Source: CBDCRK01 sp965220955
Lineage (GTDB): Bacteria > Desulfobacterota > Binatia > Bin18 > CBDCRK01
Length of the DNA stretch: 64,000 nucleotides
Reading direction: 5' to 3'
NCBI GenBank assembly: GCA_965220955.1
Contig: CBDCRK010000001.1
Coordinates: forward strand, 1 to 64,000
In this document: piece after piece, positions 53,072 through 61,901 of the stretch
Numbering within the stretch: position 1 is the stretch's first letter
Layout of the letters: each line of letters starts with the position of its first letter
The notes under the pieces: model-generated
Seen by the model: only the letters and a program-made list of their open reading frames with translations
What the model was told of the DNA's origin: nothing
The model's database searches: none
Made by a program: the position numbers and the translations under genes

Positions 53072-54115
53072 TCATGCACTCCTTCCCAGTGCAGCCGCAA
53101 GCTGCCTGACATTATAGTCCATCATGCTGATATAGTCGTCGGTTCCCGCCCTGGCTCCTACTTGGTTGGCCATGTTGACGACCGTGGCACTGGTATTTTC
53201 GGCAACGAACCGCGCATGGCGAGGGTCATAGTATGCGGCTGCCATGACTACGCCAATTTTTTCAGCCCGCATCCTTTCAATCAGCCCCCGTAGATGGCTG
53301 GTGGTCGGAGGGTATCCGGGCAAGGGTTCCAGGTGACCAACTACCCGGACCCCAAAGCGGTCGGCAAAATAAGGCCATGTTGTATGGTCATCTACCACTT
53401 TGACCCCATAATAGGGAAGCATCAAACCCAACCAGCCACCGAGCAGGGATTCCTCCCCTTGACTCTTCAGGAAGGCTTCTAGCTGGCCATGCTCGGCCAG
53501 AATAGCTAGTTTGGTGAAATCGTACTTCTTGGCCAGGGTCTCGCCTGCCATGGCCGTGCCTAGTTTCTGACGAAAGGATTGGTAGCGATCTACGAAATAT
53601 TCTCTCTGACTTGACCGCAGTTCGATGAGTTTATTCTGGATGAGCTCGGCTACTCTGAGGCCATTTATTGGATCCAGCAGGTAGTGGGAGTTGCCAAAGG
53701 GGTGAATATCACCCATGGAGCGGTCTATCCTAATAGTGGGGACTTCTCGGGGTGAAATCACTATTGAAGCATCCACATAGCCTGGAGCGCCAGGCAAGAC
53801 CTTGCCGTTCCGCGCGCTTTGTAAAAGAACCGGGGCCCACCCTATTTCCAGATCCAGGCCCATCTGGATATAGAGGTCGGCCTCACTGAGCGCCTTGATG
53901 AAACTGGGTTTAGCCTCGACAAAGTGAGGGTCTTCGGTTCCCTTAGCAAAGACAAAGACCGAGACCTGCTCGCCTCCCACCTCACGAACAAGGCTGCCTA
54001 GCTCCGGAACCGTAGCGCAGACCCGAAGCGGCTGAGCGTGGGCGGTGAACCCGGTAAATCCGAGTAAAGCCAGAAAGAGACTTAAAACCCCAAGTCCATA
54101 GATTGTATTCCACAT
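53072..54115 (-). CDS. Metal ABC transporter substrate-binding protein (ZnuA/TroA type)
   Basis: 347 residues from the ATG at 54115, which has AGGAG six bases upstream and begins a signal peptide (IYGLGVLSLFLALLGFTGFTAHA). Candidate metal ligands are His in GTEDPHFVEAKPS, His in FGNSHYLLDP, and His/Glu in LAEHGQLEAF, plus an acidic residue near the C-terminus (GTDDYISMMDYN). The His-rich loop of classical ZnuA is absent here; instead the His-rich sequence is in the outer-membrane protein encoded just upstream. It collects the metal in the periplasm. Confidence 0.87.
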   Translation of the reverse strand: MWNTIYGLGVLSLFLALLGFTGFTAHAQPLRVCATVPELGSLVREVGGEQVSVFVFAKGTEDPHFVEAKPSFIKALSEADLYIQMGLDLEIGWAPVLLQSARNGKVLPGAPGYVDASIVISPREVPTIRIDRSMGDIHPFGNSHYLLDPINGLRVAELIQNKLIELRSSQREYFVDRYQSFRQKLGTAMAGETLAKKYDFTKLAILAEHGQLEAFLKSQGEESLLGGWLGLMLPYYGVKVVDDHTTWPYFADRFGVRVVGHLEPLPGYPPTTSHLRGLIERMRAEKIGVVMAAAYYDPRHARFVAENTSATVVNMANQVGARAGTDDYISMMDYNVRQLAAALGRSA

Positions 54116-54132
54116 GATTGTTCTCCTATCCT

Positions 54133-55770
54133 TTAGTACTTGTGTGCCGGATGGGCGCCATATAGCCATTCAAACCCCAACCAGACCGAGTGAGCATCGT
54201 TGCCAGTGATATGCTTGGCATGGTCGAAGTTGTATTGCAGGCGGATCCGTGAGAATTCGGACGGCTGCCACACAAGCAGCGGCGAAATACGATGCCGATC
54301 ATCTCGAAATGGGTCATTTTGTATGCCACCCATACTTTGTCCGTTTCCACTGGCATATTCGTAGCGTATTCCAGTCGCCCAGCGGTACTGGAATCCATAG
54401 AGCCACTGGGTGTACAAACCCCAGTCGTGAAGGGTCCTACCCGGCAGAGTGAGGGTTTCATCGGGGTCGTTCTCATTCAAGAGGGTGAAACGACCTGCTG
54501 AATAATCTCTCCTCATGACCTCGGTCTGCCAGAGGAGGAATGGCCAGCCACGGAAGTTAGTTGTTGGCCGCCACCTCCACTTCATGTCTAAACCGTAAAT
54601 AAACGTATCAGCATCGGGACCTGTGGCGTTGGGGCCATAGAGTCCTGAGAAGCCTATTACTGTGGTCAGGTTATTGGTGAGATCCCAGGAGTTATTCCAG
54701 CGGGCAAGATAAACAAAATCTTCCAGGTTTCTGACGTCACGCTCCACTAAGGGTCGCCCACCGATTCCTCCGTTTTCGATCTCAAACTCCTCCTCATGTT
54801 CAAGCTCGGCTTCTTCTTCATGTCCGTGCTCGGCTTCTTCCTCATGTCCATGCTCGGCTTCTTCCTCATGTCCATGCTCGGCTTCACCCTCATGTCTATG
54901 TCTACCGCCGAGGAAGCTTGCCATTTGTCCACCATCAGCATTCTGCATGCCCAGGTGAAGCTCGGAAAACCACGGGGTAGGCAAGAGCCATCCCAGCCTG
55001 AAGCCCGGTGCTCGCATTCCGTCACCACCAAAAAGGCGGCTGTTAATAACTGGCATATCTATCCAGTCCCGCTCATGGGGGTGCAGCGGGTTAATCTGGC
55101 CAAACTCGGTGAAAAAATGCCCCAATTCAAGTTGCAGCCCATAAGGCAAGGCCTGGGTGGTGAGGAACACTTCTTCTAGCTCGGTTACGGTTTCTCCCTC
55201 AACCGGATCTAGAGAGAAAATAAGGTGGGCTTCTCCTGTAAAGTAAGGATCCACGGCTCCTATGAGTGAAAGTTCAGTCTGCGCCAGTGTAAAGCCGCGC
55301 TTTCTTGGATCGTGGGCACCAAACTGTATATCCAAGATGGATTCGTCCTCTTCAGTGGAACCTCCACCATAGAACAGGGTATCGAAGGATATATCGAGCA
55401 GCCGCAGTCTACTCCTACCAACCTCGCGAGACCAAATTTCGCCGCTAACCGGCCGCCGTTCTTCTTCCAGGTCGAGCTCCTCAAGGGCCAGATCCAGGGG
55501 CGATTCAGCGGGTTGGGCCGGCAAGGCTTCGGCTTGCTGCCTCCGCACCTCTTGGAGCTGCCTTTGTACTTCCGCTTCCCGGGTTGAAGTGTCTGTCTGC
55601 AGATTATTGATAGTTCTTTGTAGTTCCTGAACCGTTCTTTGTAGGCTTTGGACCTGGTTTCTCAGAGATTCTACCTCTACGGAATCTGCTGGCTCAGCCA
55701 GAACTGGGGATGGGGTGAGAAACACAAAAAGAGGTGATAAGAGCAGGGTAAACATAAATTTCCGCATCAT
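54133..55770 (-). CDS. Outer-membrane beta-barrel protein with His/Glu-rich repeats
   Basis: About 545 residues. Signal peptide (FTLLLSPLFVFLTPSPVLA), then a coiled-coil stretch (VESLRNQVQSLQRTVQELQRTI), then a porin-like barrel of Trp/Tyr-rich amphipathic strands ending LGFEWLYGAHPAHKY. Between about residues 290 and 330 lie tandem repeats of EHGHEEEA, a strong metal-binding loop probably exposed outside. It is the gene just upstream of a Zn/Mn-type ABC importer, so it probably brings Zn (or Mn) across the outer membrane. GGAGGAG precedes two ATGs; the second (55767) has better spacing. Confidence 0.82.
   Translation of the reverse strand: MMRKFMFTLLLSPLFVFLTPSPVLAEPADSVEVESLRNQVQSLQRTVQELQRTINNLQTDTSTREAEVQRQLQEVRRQQAEALPAQPAESPLDLALEELDLEEERRPVSGEIWSREVGRSRLRLLDISFDTLFYGGGSTEEDESILDIQFGAHDPRKRGFTLAQTELSLIGAVDPYFTGEAHLIFSLDPVEGETVTELEEVFLTTQALPYGLQLELGHFFTEFGQINPLHPHERDWIDMPVINSRLFGGDGMRAPGFRLGWLLPTPWFSELHLGMQNADGGQMASFLGGRHRHEGEAEHGHEEEAEHGHEEEAEHGHEEEAELEHEEEFEIENGGIGGRPLVERDVRNLEDFVYLARWNNSWDLTNNLTTVIGFSGLYGPNATGPDADTFIYGLDMKWRWRPTTNFRGWPFLLWQTEVMRRDYSAGRFTLLNENDPDETLTLPGRTLHDWGLYTQWLYGFQYRWATGIRYEYASGNGQSMGGIQNDPFRDDRHRISPLLVWQPSEFSRIRLQYNFDHAKHITGNDAHSVWLGFEWLYGAHPAHKY
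54800..54895 (-). repeat. 24-bp tandem repeat, four units
   Basis: Four copies of a 24-bp unit (plus-strand form CATGCTCGGCTTCTTCCTCA in the core) encode EHGHEEEA on the minus strand. The two middle copies differ by a single base. Unit number probably varies between strains through slippage. Confidence 0.85.
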
Positions 55771-55893
55771 CTCCTCCGTTGGATGGGGTTAATATGCCGT
55801 TCCTCAAAGCCCAATGCCACCGAACACCTAGGAGGTGGTAAGGCTCTAGTGAAGGTTTAGTTGCAGCCGCACAGCGGCTTTAGTGTGAGGAAA

Positions 55894-56196
55894 CTAAGAA
55901 AAAAACGGAGGAGAACGAGTGGGGACTTCTCCCTGCAAGAAAGGACGAGGGAGATTTGCAGAAAAGATAATGACTAAGATTAGGAATATTAAAGGTAAGA
56001 AGAAAACAGAACTTGTGGGGATAGGAATCTGGCGTAATCCTCCCACCACACACAGGCGACACTCTTGCTGGATTTTCCCTCCTAAGGAGAAGTGCGAGTG
56101 GGTCGCCGCAGCGAAGGCAAAGAGGAGGAACAGGCTGATAAGCCCAATAGACAGGGCAGAACGCCCAAGAAACCTAACCTTCAATTTCTTCCCCAT
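55894..56196 (-). CDS. Small membrane/periplasmic protein with His and Cys pairs
   Basis: 100 residues from the ATG at 56196 (GGAGA upstream). A signal-like helix (LSIGLISLFLLFAFAAATHSH), HSH, then CRLC, then a second membrane segment (FFLPLIFLILVIIFSANL). H-x-H and C-x2-C could bind metal. No family is named with confidence; DUF2946-like proteins have a similar layout. First gene of the metal-uptake operon, 123 bp before the barrel protein. Confidence 0.55.
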   Translation of the reverse strand: MGKKLKVRFLGRSALSIGLISLFLLFAFAAATHSHFSLGGKIQQECRLCVVGGLRQIPIPTSSVFFLPLIFLILVIIFSANLPRPFLQGEVPTRSPPFFS

Positions 56197-56209
56197 AGGC
56201 TTATCTCCA

Positions 56210-56238
56210 ATAGTATAGAGGAAAGATAAAAGTGTCAA
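56210..56238 (-). promoter_or_regulatory. Probable sigma-70 promoter of the metal-uptake operon
   Basis: On the minus strand TTGACA (56238-56233) is followed by TACTAT (17-bp spacing) or TATACT (15-bp spacing), 15-25 bp before the ATG at 56196. The -35 matches the consensus. A Zur-type palindrome was not found, so metal control is only expected. Confidence 0.55.
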
Positions 56239-56625
56239 CCCTTCATTGGCGAATTCTCTTTCGGTTCAAGTATGGTGAGGCCTTCGATGTCGATCTGTGG
56301 ATTATCACTGACGGAGAGATGCATTATGGAGATGAAAAATCCACCCCATGTTGGCGAAAGTGATCCAACAGAACATTCCTTGGCCCATTAGGGCTGACAG
56401 TTACAGCAGCAGCGAAAGCTTTGGGTGTTACCCGGCCAGCCTTATCGAACCTATTGATTGAACGGCCGGGCCTCACTCTCGCCGGGAATGGCTATCCGGA
56501 TCGAACAAGCGTTCGGCCCAAAGATGGAACACCTAATGCGGATGCAGCTAGCCTACGATCTGGCGCAGGCTCGTGCTAAAGCCAATCAGATCCAGGTCAA
56601 ACGTTATAACGTTATAAAGTGGCTT
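56236..56625 (+). pseudogene. Decayed higBA toxin-antitoxin locus
   Basis: From about 56249 the plus strand reads HWRILFRFKYGEAFDVDL, the end of a HigB toxin; with one base shifted the next codons give VDYH and stop, the normal HigB ending. Then MKNPPHVGE, shifted frames giving GLTVTAAAKALGVTRPALSNLL and NGRASLSPGMAIRIEQAFG, then MRMQLAYDLAQARA...VKRY, make up a complete HigA antitoxin broken by at least two frameshifts. The toxin's N-terminal part is missing. Confidence 0.75.
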
Positions 56626-56749
56626 CCTAAAAAAACCATGAATCCTCTAGGCCTCGCCCTGGCAGGAGCTAGAACCGTCTATCTTGCAGAAGCAAGGCCA
56701 CTATTTTAGTATGACTGAGGAAAGTCTGGCAAAAGGAGGAAAGCAGATC

Positions 56750-57235
56750 ATGACACAGTTGCATGTGGAAGGTGAAGTCCAATTGCCGCGCGATTTTGAC
56801 TTTAACGATCTGACCGGGCTTCCTGGGCAAGTGCCAGATGTTGGAACGCTTATCCCCGGTCGCGAAGGAGGCGGAGTTCGCCTTGAGTCGATTCTTGGCA
56901 CCGTAGGAGTTAAAAAGAAGGCAAGGTACATCACTGTGGTCTCTACGGATGGCAAATTCTCAGCCAGTGTTCCGCTTGAAGCGGTTCGTGATGCTGTTGT
57001 GGCTTACCGCCTGGGGAAAGAACCTCTCCCAGCAACGAAGGGCGGACCCTTACGCTTTTTCATTTCCAACGTGGAAGAGTGTGCCATTGGAGAGGTAGAT
57101 GCCTGTGCCAACGTCAAGTTTGTTGGTCTCCTTCGCCTCTCCCCTGGCCCAGGAGAGGACACTCGTCCTACCACCCAAACGCAGCACCAGGAGCTACATC
57201 ACCAGGAAGGCCCCGAACACTTAGAGCAAGGCTAA
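56750..57235 (+). CDS. Molybdopterin-binding-domain-like protein
   Basis: 161 residues from an ATG with AAAGGAGGA upstream; ATGs at 56684 and 56711 are in frame but less supported. LHVEGEVQLPRDFDFNDLTGLP, LESILGTVGVKKKARYITVVSTDGKFSASVPLEAV and GGPLRFFISNVEECAIGEVDACANVKFVGLLRL resemble a short sulfite-oxidase / YedY-like cofactor domain. The usual catalytic Cys is not evident, and it lacks the twin-arginine leader of exported members, so a cytoplasmic or reduced version is possible. Ends with a His/Glu/Gln-rich tail. Confidence 0.6.
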   Translation: MTQLHVEGEVQLPRDFDFNDLTGLPGQVPDVGTLIPGREGGGVRLESILGTVGVKKKARYITVVSTDGKFSASVPLEAVRDAVVAYRLGKEPLPATKGGPLRFFISNVEECAIGEVDACANVKFVGLLRLSPGPGEDTRPTTQTQHQELHHQEGPEHLEQG

Positions 57236-57390
57236 TCAAGACGGTGTTTTTCTGACGAGTTTCCGTAAGGAAAATTTGGAACTTGTGCTTTCGCCAAAGG
57301 ATAGATAAAATTTTCCAATTGTATTTCTGCTCTTGGAGGCTACAGAGCCACCGCAGAATGCTTCACCTGCCCATGTAAAGAGGAGTTAAA

Positions 57391-58377
57391 GTGGGACTTT
57401 TTAACAAATTGTTCAAAAAACAACCAAGCTTGTCATCAGCTTCAGCCCCTTCATCATCGGCTCCAATCCCTCAGCCGTCTGCTACCTTTGCACGACCCGA
57501 GCCACCGCCGCGGCCTGAGCCACGGGCAAAGAATAATTTTATTATTGTCATCCTTGATTCCTGTCGTTATAATTCCTTCATGGCAGCCGAGCCCAAGGTG
57601 ATTACTAAACTGAGCGGTGGCCAAGTCGAGAAGCGCTATACCTACGCCTCATGGACTGCTCCCTCACACTATAACCTCCTGATGGGGCTTATGCCTCACT
57701 TATCTCCAGAGCACGTCTTTGCCTCGGAGTACTATAAGGAGGATTTCCTCAACTACAACCGGCGGCTGGAGTCAGAGGGAATTGAGTTCGCCAAATTGGT
57801 CCCCTCCCTCTGGATACCAACGTTTTTACGTTGTACCTTGGGTTATACCACCCATGCTCGAGTTTCGCTGCCGGTGCTCAATCCTAGAACACCTATCAAC
57901 GTGGACTTTGACAGCTTCCAACTCATGGACAAGCATAACGACATGGCTGCCATGCTGGACACCATGCAGTTTTCCCATGACCGGCCAGGCTTTTACATGC
58001 TCAATGTGGGTGAGACTCACTATCCCTATGCCCCCCCGGATGAGGATCCCTCTAAGTGGCCACGCATCTCAGGTGTGCATGGTGTTTTCAAACATCTTGA
58101 TTCTCAGGCCAAGGATGGCCAGTTGATCCCGGAGGCTGAAGCGTCTCGGTTTTTCGATCAGGACCGGCTGGACGAGTTGCGCCAGCGCCAGATCAATATT
58201 GTTAAGTATCTCGACGGTGTATTCGAAAAGCTTTACGATATGGTGCCAAACAATACCTGGATTACAGTAACCGCCGATCATGGAGAATTGTTTGGCGAGT
58301 CCGGTTACTTTGGCCATGGACCGATCAACCACCCCTTAGTTTACGAGGTGCCGTTCCTCGAAGGTAAAATTCGCTAG
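57391..58377 (+). CDS. Alkaline-phosphatase-superfamily (sulfatase-like) hydrolase
   Basis: 328 residues, GTG start with GAGGAG upstream. A Pro/Ser linker (20-48) leads to FIIVILDSCRYNSF (metal-binding Asp about 55), SWTAPSHYNLLMG (candidate nucleophile Thr), TADHGELFGE and FGHG (metal-binding Asp/His). No signal peptide. The superfamily hydrolyses phosphate or sulfate esters with two Zn or other divalent metals. The next gene begins at the very next base and is a COG0523 metal-handling GTPase, so metal delivery to this enzyme is a fair hypothesis. Confidence 0.78.
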   Translation: MGLFNKLFKKQPSLSSASAPSSSAPIPQPSATFARPEPPPRPEPRAKNNFIIVILDSCRYNSFMAAEPKVITKLSGGQVEKRYTYASWTAPSHYNLLMGLMPHLSPEHVFASEYYKEDFLNYNRRLESEGIEFAKLVPSLWIPTFLRCTLGYTTHARVSLPVLNPRTPINVDFDSFQLMDKHNDMAAMLDTMQFSHDRPGFYMLNVGETHYPYAPPDEDPSKWPRISGVHGVFKHLDSQAKDGQLIPEAEASRFFDQDRLDELRQRQINIVKYLDGVFEKLYDMVPNNTWITVTADHGELFGESGYFGHGPINHPLVYEVPFLEGKIR

Positions 58378-59355
58378 ATGCCTAAGATGCCTATGGATGC
58401 TGAAAAAGAACGTATTCCCTTTTTCGATGCAGAGCGGATTCCTCTCCATTTAATTTCTGGCTTTCTTGGTAGCGGTAAGACTACTTTTTTACGTAGTCTA
58501 CTGGACTACACTCTGGCCTGCGGCTTAAAACCGGCGATCATGATGAACGAATACGGGGAAGTGAGCATCGATGGGGAGCTCCTGCGCGGAAAGGGGTATA
58601 TGGTCAAGGAGCTCACTAACGGCTGTATTTGCTGTACCATCGGTGGAAATCTAGCCCTAGCCCTTCAGGATGTTGTGGCCCTACGGCCGGACATCATCTT
58701 TGTGGAAGCTACAGGTCTAGCTGACCCCGTTGAGATCCTTGATCAAATGACCAAAGAGGAAGTGCTCTCGTTGGTGAGGGTGGCTTCTCTGGTTGCTGTT
58801 TTGGATCCGGTGAGTTTTGCGCGCTTCTCCACTGAGGAGGGTCTTGGAGTACGGGAACATACAGAGCTGGCCGACCTTGTCCTGATCAACAAGCGTGACC
58901 TGGCTCCGAAAGACCGTCTTATGGCCCTGACGGCTGAAGTGAGGCGCCACAATTCCCGGGCTGAGATTTTCCTAACCGAACGCGGACAGATCGACTTTGC
59001 CAGGGTACTTGGCCAACCGGGTGAAATAACCCTTCCCCCTCGCCGCTTTCGCCAGGCTCCGGCCCATGACCACTTCCACACTCTCACTTATGTCTGTCCT
59101 GAGCCCTTTACCCGTCAGCCCTTTATTGACTTCATGAATACACTACCAGAGAGCGTCTGGCGGGCTAAGGGGTTTGTTCGCTTTGACGACTCTGAGGAGC
59201 AGTGGATGTTTCAGTATGCCAGCGCCGAGTTGGTCATGGAGTGGGTAGACCTTCTGCCCGAACCCCCCGAGCATGTGGTTTTTATTGGCAACAGCTTAGA
59301 CCGCGGCGCCCTTTTAGCCGCGTTGACTACCTGCCACTCTACTGCTTCTGGTTAA
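58378..59355 (+). CDS. COG0523 / CobW-family metal-chaperone GTPase
   Basis: 325 residues. Walker A SGFLGSGKTTFL, the metal-binding CxCC motif in NGCICCTIGGN, Walker B-like DIIFVEATG, and NKRDLA for guanine. Members (ZigA, YeiR, YjiA, CobW) bind Zn or Co and pass metal to client enzymes, often under Zn starvation. It starts immediately after the stop of the AlkP-superfamily gene and faces a convergent ZIP transporter, consistent with metal handling. Confidence 0.92.
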   Translation: MPKMPMDAEKERIPFFDAERIPLHLISGFLGSGKTTFLRSLLDYTLACGLKPAIMMNEYGEVSIDGELLRGKGYMVKELTNGCICCTIGGNLALALQDVVALRPDIIFVEATGLADPVEILDQMTKEEVLSLVRVASLVAVLDPVSFARFSTEEGLGVREHTELADLVLINKRDLAPKDRLMALTAEVRRHNSRAEIFLTERGQIDFARVLGQPGEITLPPRRFRQAPAHDHFHTLTYVCPEPFTRQPFIDFMNTLPESVWRAKGFVRFDDSEEQWMFQYASAELVMEWVDLLPEPPEHVVFIGNSLDRGALLAALTTCHSTASG

Positions 59356-59356
59356 T

Positions 59357-60097
59357 TCAGCTAGCCAGGGCTTGGGTTAGGTACAGAAAGGCTGCTCCAG
59401 CCAGTGTGGCAACTGGGAGCCAGTGGCTGTGGCTCTGTTCATGTGCGGCAGGTAGGAGGGTGCTAGCCCCAAGATAGAGAAATACCCCGGCAAACCAGCC
59501 AAGCATGAGCCCTAGAATCGGTGCGGGGAGAACGAGGAAAGATTGACTCCATAGCCCAGCTGCAGGAGCGATTGCCCCAATCCCCAGGACCAGTGTGGTG
59601 GTCTGTGTCGTATGGCGGGTGCCAAGCATTACTCCCACGGTGCTAGCTCCGTCGGCGATTTTATGAAGCAAAATTGCCATGGCAACAACCCAGCCGATTT
59701 CCGTGCCGACTCGGAAAGCCCCGCCAATGGCTACCCCGTCAAAGAAACTATGGACGCAGATTCCGGCTGCTCCCCAGAGTCCTGCCTGGCAAGTGTGGTC
59801 ATAGCGTATGGGATGGTCGTGGGTTCTAGCGGATTCATGGTGGGTACTGTGTTCAAATAGATAAAAGATCAGAAAACCCAGGGCACAAGACGCCAGCAAA
59901 TGGTGATGGTTTAGCCAGCTGTGAGTGGACTGTAGGAGTTCTAGAGCCTCCGGAATCAGCTCCATGAGTGCGCCTGCTACCAGAGCACCAGCACAAAAGG
60001 CCAGTACCAGCCCTCTTTGTGCCCGCAGGCGCAGAGCTAGGAAACCTCCTAGCAGCGTCATCAGACAGATCACCCCAGCAATCCCTATTAGTACCAT
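59357..60097 (-). CDS. ZIP-family metal transporter
   Basis: About 246 residues from the ATG at 60097; a GTG-start version at 60190 would add 31 hydrophilic residues. ZIP signatures HSFFDGVAIGGAF (helix IV) and LLHKIADGASTVGV (helix V) contain the metal-binding His, Asp and His. His-rich loops HNHHHLL-like (STHSWLNHHHLL) and HSTHHESARTHDH lie between helices. It probably imports Zn or Fe across the inner membrane. Convergent with the COG0523 gene by two bases. Confidence 0.85.
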   Translation of the reverse strand: MVLIGIAGVICLMTLLGGFLALRLRAQRGLVLAFCAGALVAGALMELIPEALELLQSTHSWLNHHHLLASCALGFLIFYLFEHSTHHESARTHDHPIRYDHTCQAGLWGAAGICVHSFFDGVAIGGAFRVGTEIGWVVAMAILLHKIADGASTVGVMLGTRHTTQTTTLVLGIGAIAPAAGLWSQSFLVLPAPILGLMLGWFAGVFLYLGASTLLPAAHEQSHSHWLPVATLAGAAFLYLTQALAS

Positions 60098-60200
60098 TCT
60101 ATTGTTTTGCCATGTCCCTCTAAGGGGCGCAATGTCGTTGTTAAATTTCGCCCACCCCAACCTGGAAAGGAAGGAAGGGGGAGTTTCCACTACTTATAGC

Positions 60201-60959
60201 TTATGATCTCTTAAGCACAAAGCGGATGGGTACCTCGACCCAGCTTTCTACTGGCTTGCCGTCAAGACGAGCAGGAAGAAAGCGCCACCTATCGCGCACA
60301 GTCTTAAGCGCCGATTCGTCAAGCAGCCTAAACCCTGAAGATTGGCTTACCGCTACTTTTTCTACCTCACCATTTTCACGTACAAGCACTCTCAGAACTA
60401 CCACACCCTCAACTCCCATACGCCGGGCAATGAGCGGGTAGGGGGGCTTGGGGTTGGTTGCGTAGTCTGGCTTGGCAAGCATACCTCCGCCTCCTCCAGA
60501 ACCCTTCCCACTAGAACCCCCACCTTCTCTGTGGTTGACAGCTCTCGCTACAGCTGCTCCATTACCGGCAGAAGAATCGTGGTCTTTCTCTATATTTAAC
60601 CCAATCCCAGTTGTCTGGGGACTTGCTATTACCTCGGGAGGAGGTTTAACTGTTGGCAGCTTTCGGACTATCTTGGGCTCAGGTTTTGGGCGATTGACAG
60701 GTTTTGGTGGTTGCTGTTTTTTTTGCGGTTTTGTCGGCGGTTTGGGCCTATGCAAAATCTCTGGCCGCGGTTTGGCTGTCTCTGCTCCAGCAGGGTTACC
60801 CACGGGCAAGGGGATGGGTTTTTGCAAAATGGCCACTTTGATGGGGACTCGTGGATGAGTGGCTGAAGGAAGGATGAGGGTGGCAGAAAACGCCAGCAAA
60901 CAGACATGCAGGAGGAGGGAAAAGACTGCCGGACCCCAAAAGGAACGGTCTCCTGCCAT
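60201..60959 (-). CDS. TonB family energy-transducing protein
   Basis: 252 residues. One N-terminal membrane helix (AVFSLLLHVCLLAFSATLIL), a long Pro/Lys-rich periplasmic spacer (KPPTKPQKKQQPPKPVNRPKPEPK), and a TonB C-terminal domain (YPLIARRMGVEGVVVLRVLVRENGEVEKVAVSQSSGF). It couples the proton gradient to outer-membrane transporters. The metal loci around it offer a reason for its presence; no ExbB/ExbD genes are in the window. Two bases after the diiron gene. Confidence 0.88.
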   Translation of the reverse strand: MAGDRSFWGPAVFSLLLHVCLLAFSATLILPSATHPRVPIKVAILQKPIPLPVGNPAGAETAKPRPEILHRPKPPTKPQKKQQPPKPVNRPKPEPKIVRKLPTVKPPPEVIASPQTTGIGLNIEKDHDSSAGNGAAVARAVNHREGGGSSGKGSGGGGGMLAKPDYATNPKPPYPLIARRMGVEGVVVLRVLVRENGEVEKVAVSQSSGFRLLDESALKTVRDRWRFLPARLDGKPVESWVEVPIRFVLKRS

Positions 60960-60961
60960 AC

Positions 60962-61777
60962 TTAGCGCAGCACCTTATGTACTATTTGGGCAAGGGTCGG
61001 TACGAGTCGAGGCCGGAGTAGGCGTGAGTCATAGAGACTGAACCGTCGCTCGTTTTCCTGCAGGCATAACTTTAGTAAGCTGCCGGGCGAGATGTCGGTA
61101 TTGATAGACTCATGTCCCTTTAACGTAAAGTCATCGTCGCCGATCCCGCGCGCGGTCTGCACACGACTCCATATCTGTATCCCCATGCCCAAGGTACAGC
61201 GCCAGAGATGTCTAGGGCGCTGCCAGAGAGACCGCTGTGCCCGAGAGTAGGCAACCCAATTAACAAAAAAGAGAATGTGACGGGCTTCTTCCTGTACGAT
61301 TGGTTCAAACAGCTCTACCAGGGTCAGAGGAAAAAATCCCGAATCCCTGGCAATGGCAAAGAGACCAAAAGCAAAGAACGAATCAAAACACTCGCCATAG
61401 CCCATGCGCATAAAGTTCCATTCGACATCTGCCTGGATCTCTGGCTCGGGTTGGGAGGGCACCACAAGCCCATAGTGCTGGGTCATCCTTTGCAGAAGGA
61501 CGGAGTGTCTTCCTTCCTCGTCCCCCTGAAGGGCAATGGCTTCATGCAGAAGAGGGTCAGTCTCCGTAGGGGCAAAGGCCTGAACCTTGCGAGCGGTTGC
61601 GTATTCTGTAGACACGGCTTCATCCCAGAAGGGCAGGCTACGAAGCCGCTCAAGGCTCTCCTTGTCCAACTCCGGCCAGCGGATGGTGGCCGGGTTATAG
61701 GGAACATGGGTGTCTATAAAAACCCGGCAAAACAGTTCCTTATGGTCCTTGCTTCCGATCTTTATTTGCTGCTGCAT
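60962..61777 (-). CDS. Ferritin-like diiron protein
   Basis: 271 residues, largely helical. Two E-x-x-H motifs typical of diiron four-helix bundles, EEGRH (about 93-97) and EEARH (about 169-173), plus Glu/Asp residues such as EYATA (about 59) and ECFDSFF (about 134), could bind the iron pair. The metal ligands suggest an oxygenase or oxidase, but no subfamily is recognised. It adjoins tonB and is probably cotranscribed. Confidence 0.72.
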   Translation of the reverse strand: MQQQIKIGSKDHKELFCRVFIDTHVPYNPATIRWPELDKESLERLRSLPFWDEAVSTEYATARKVQAFAPTETDPLLHEAIALQGDEEGRHSVLLQRMTQHYGLVVPSQPEPEIQADVEWNFMRMGYGECFDSFFAFGLFAIARDSGFFPLTLVELFEPIVQEEARHILFFVNWVAYSRAQRSLWQRPRHLWRCTLGMGIQIWSRVQTARGIGDDDFTLKGHESINTDISPGSLLKLCLQENERRFSLYDSRLLRPRLVPTLAQIVHKVLR

Positions 61778-61901
61778 CCAGATCCCCCCCGCACAACTTC
61801 ACGGTTTTGGCACATAGGAGCATAGCATGGAGGCCAGAGCGGAGTAAGTAGTATCCTGCCCTTTTGCAAGCCCGATTGACACTCAAGCGTTGGTTGATTT
61901 T

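Noticed and set aside
54800..54895. CRISPR-like repeats
   Set aside because: The 24-bp units are directly adjacent without spacers and lie in frame inside a coding sequence.
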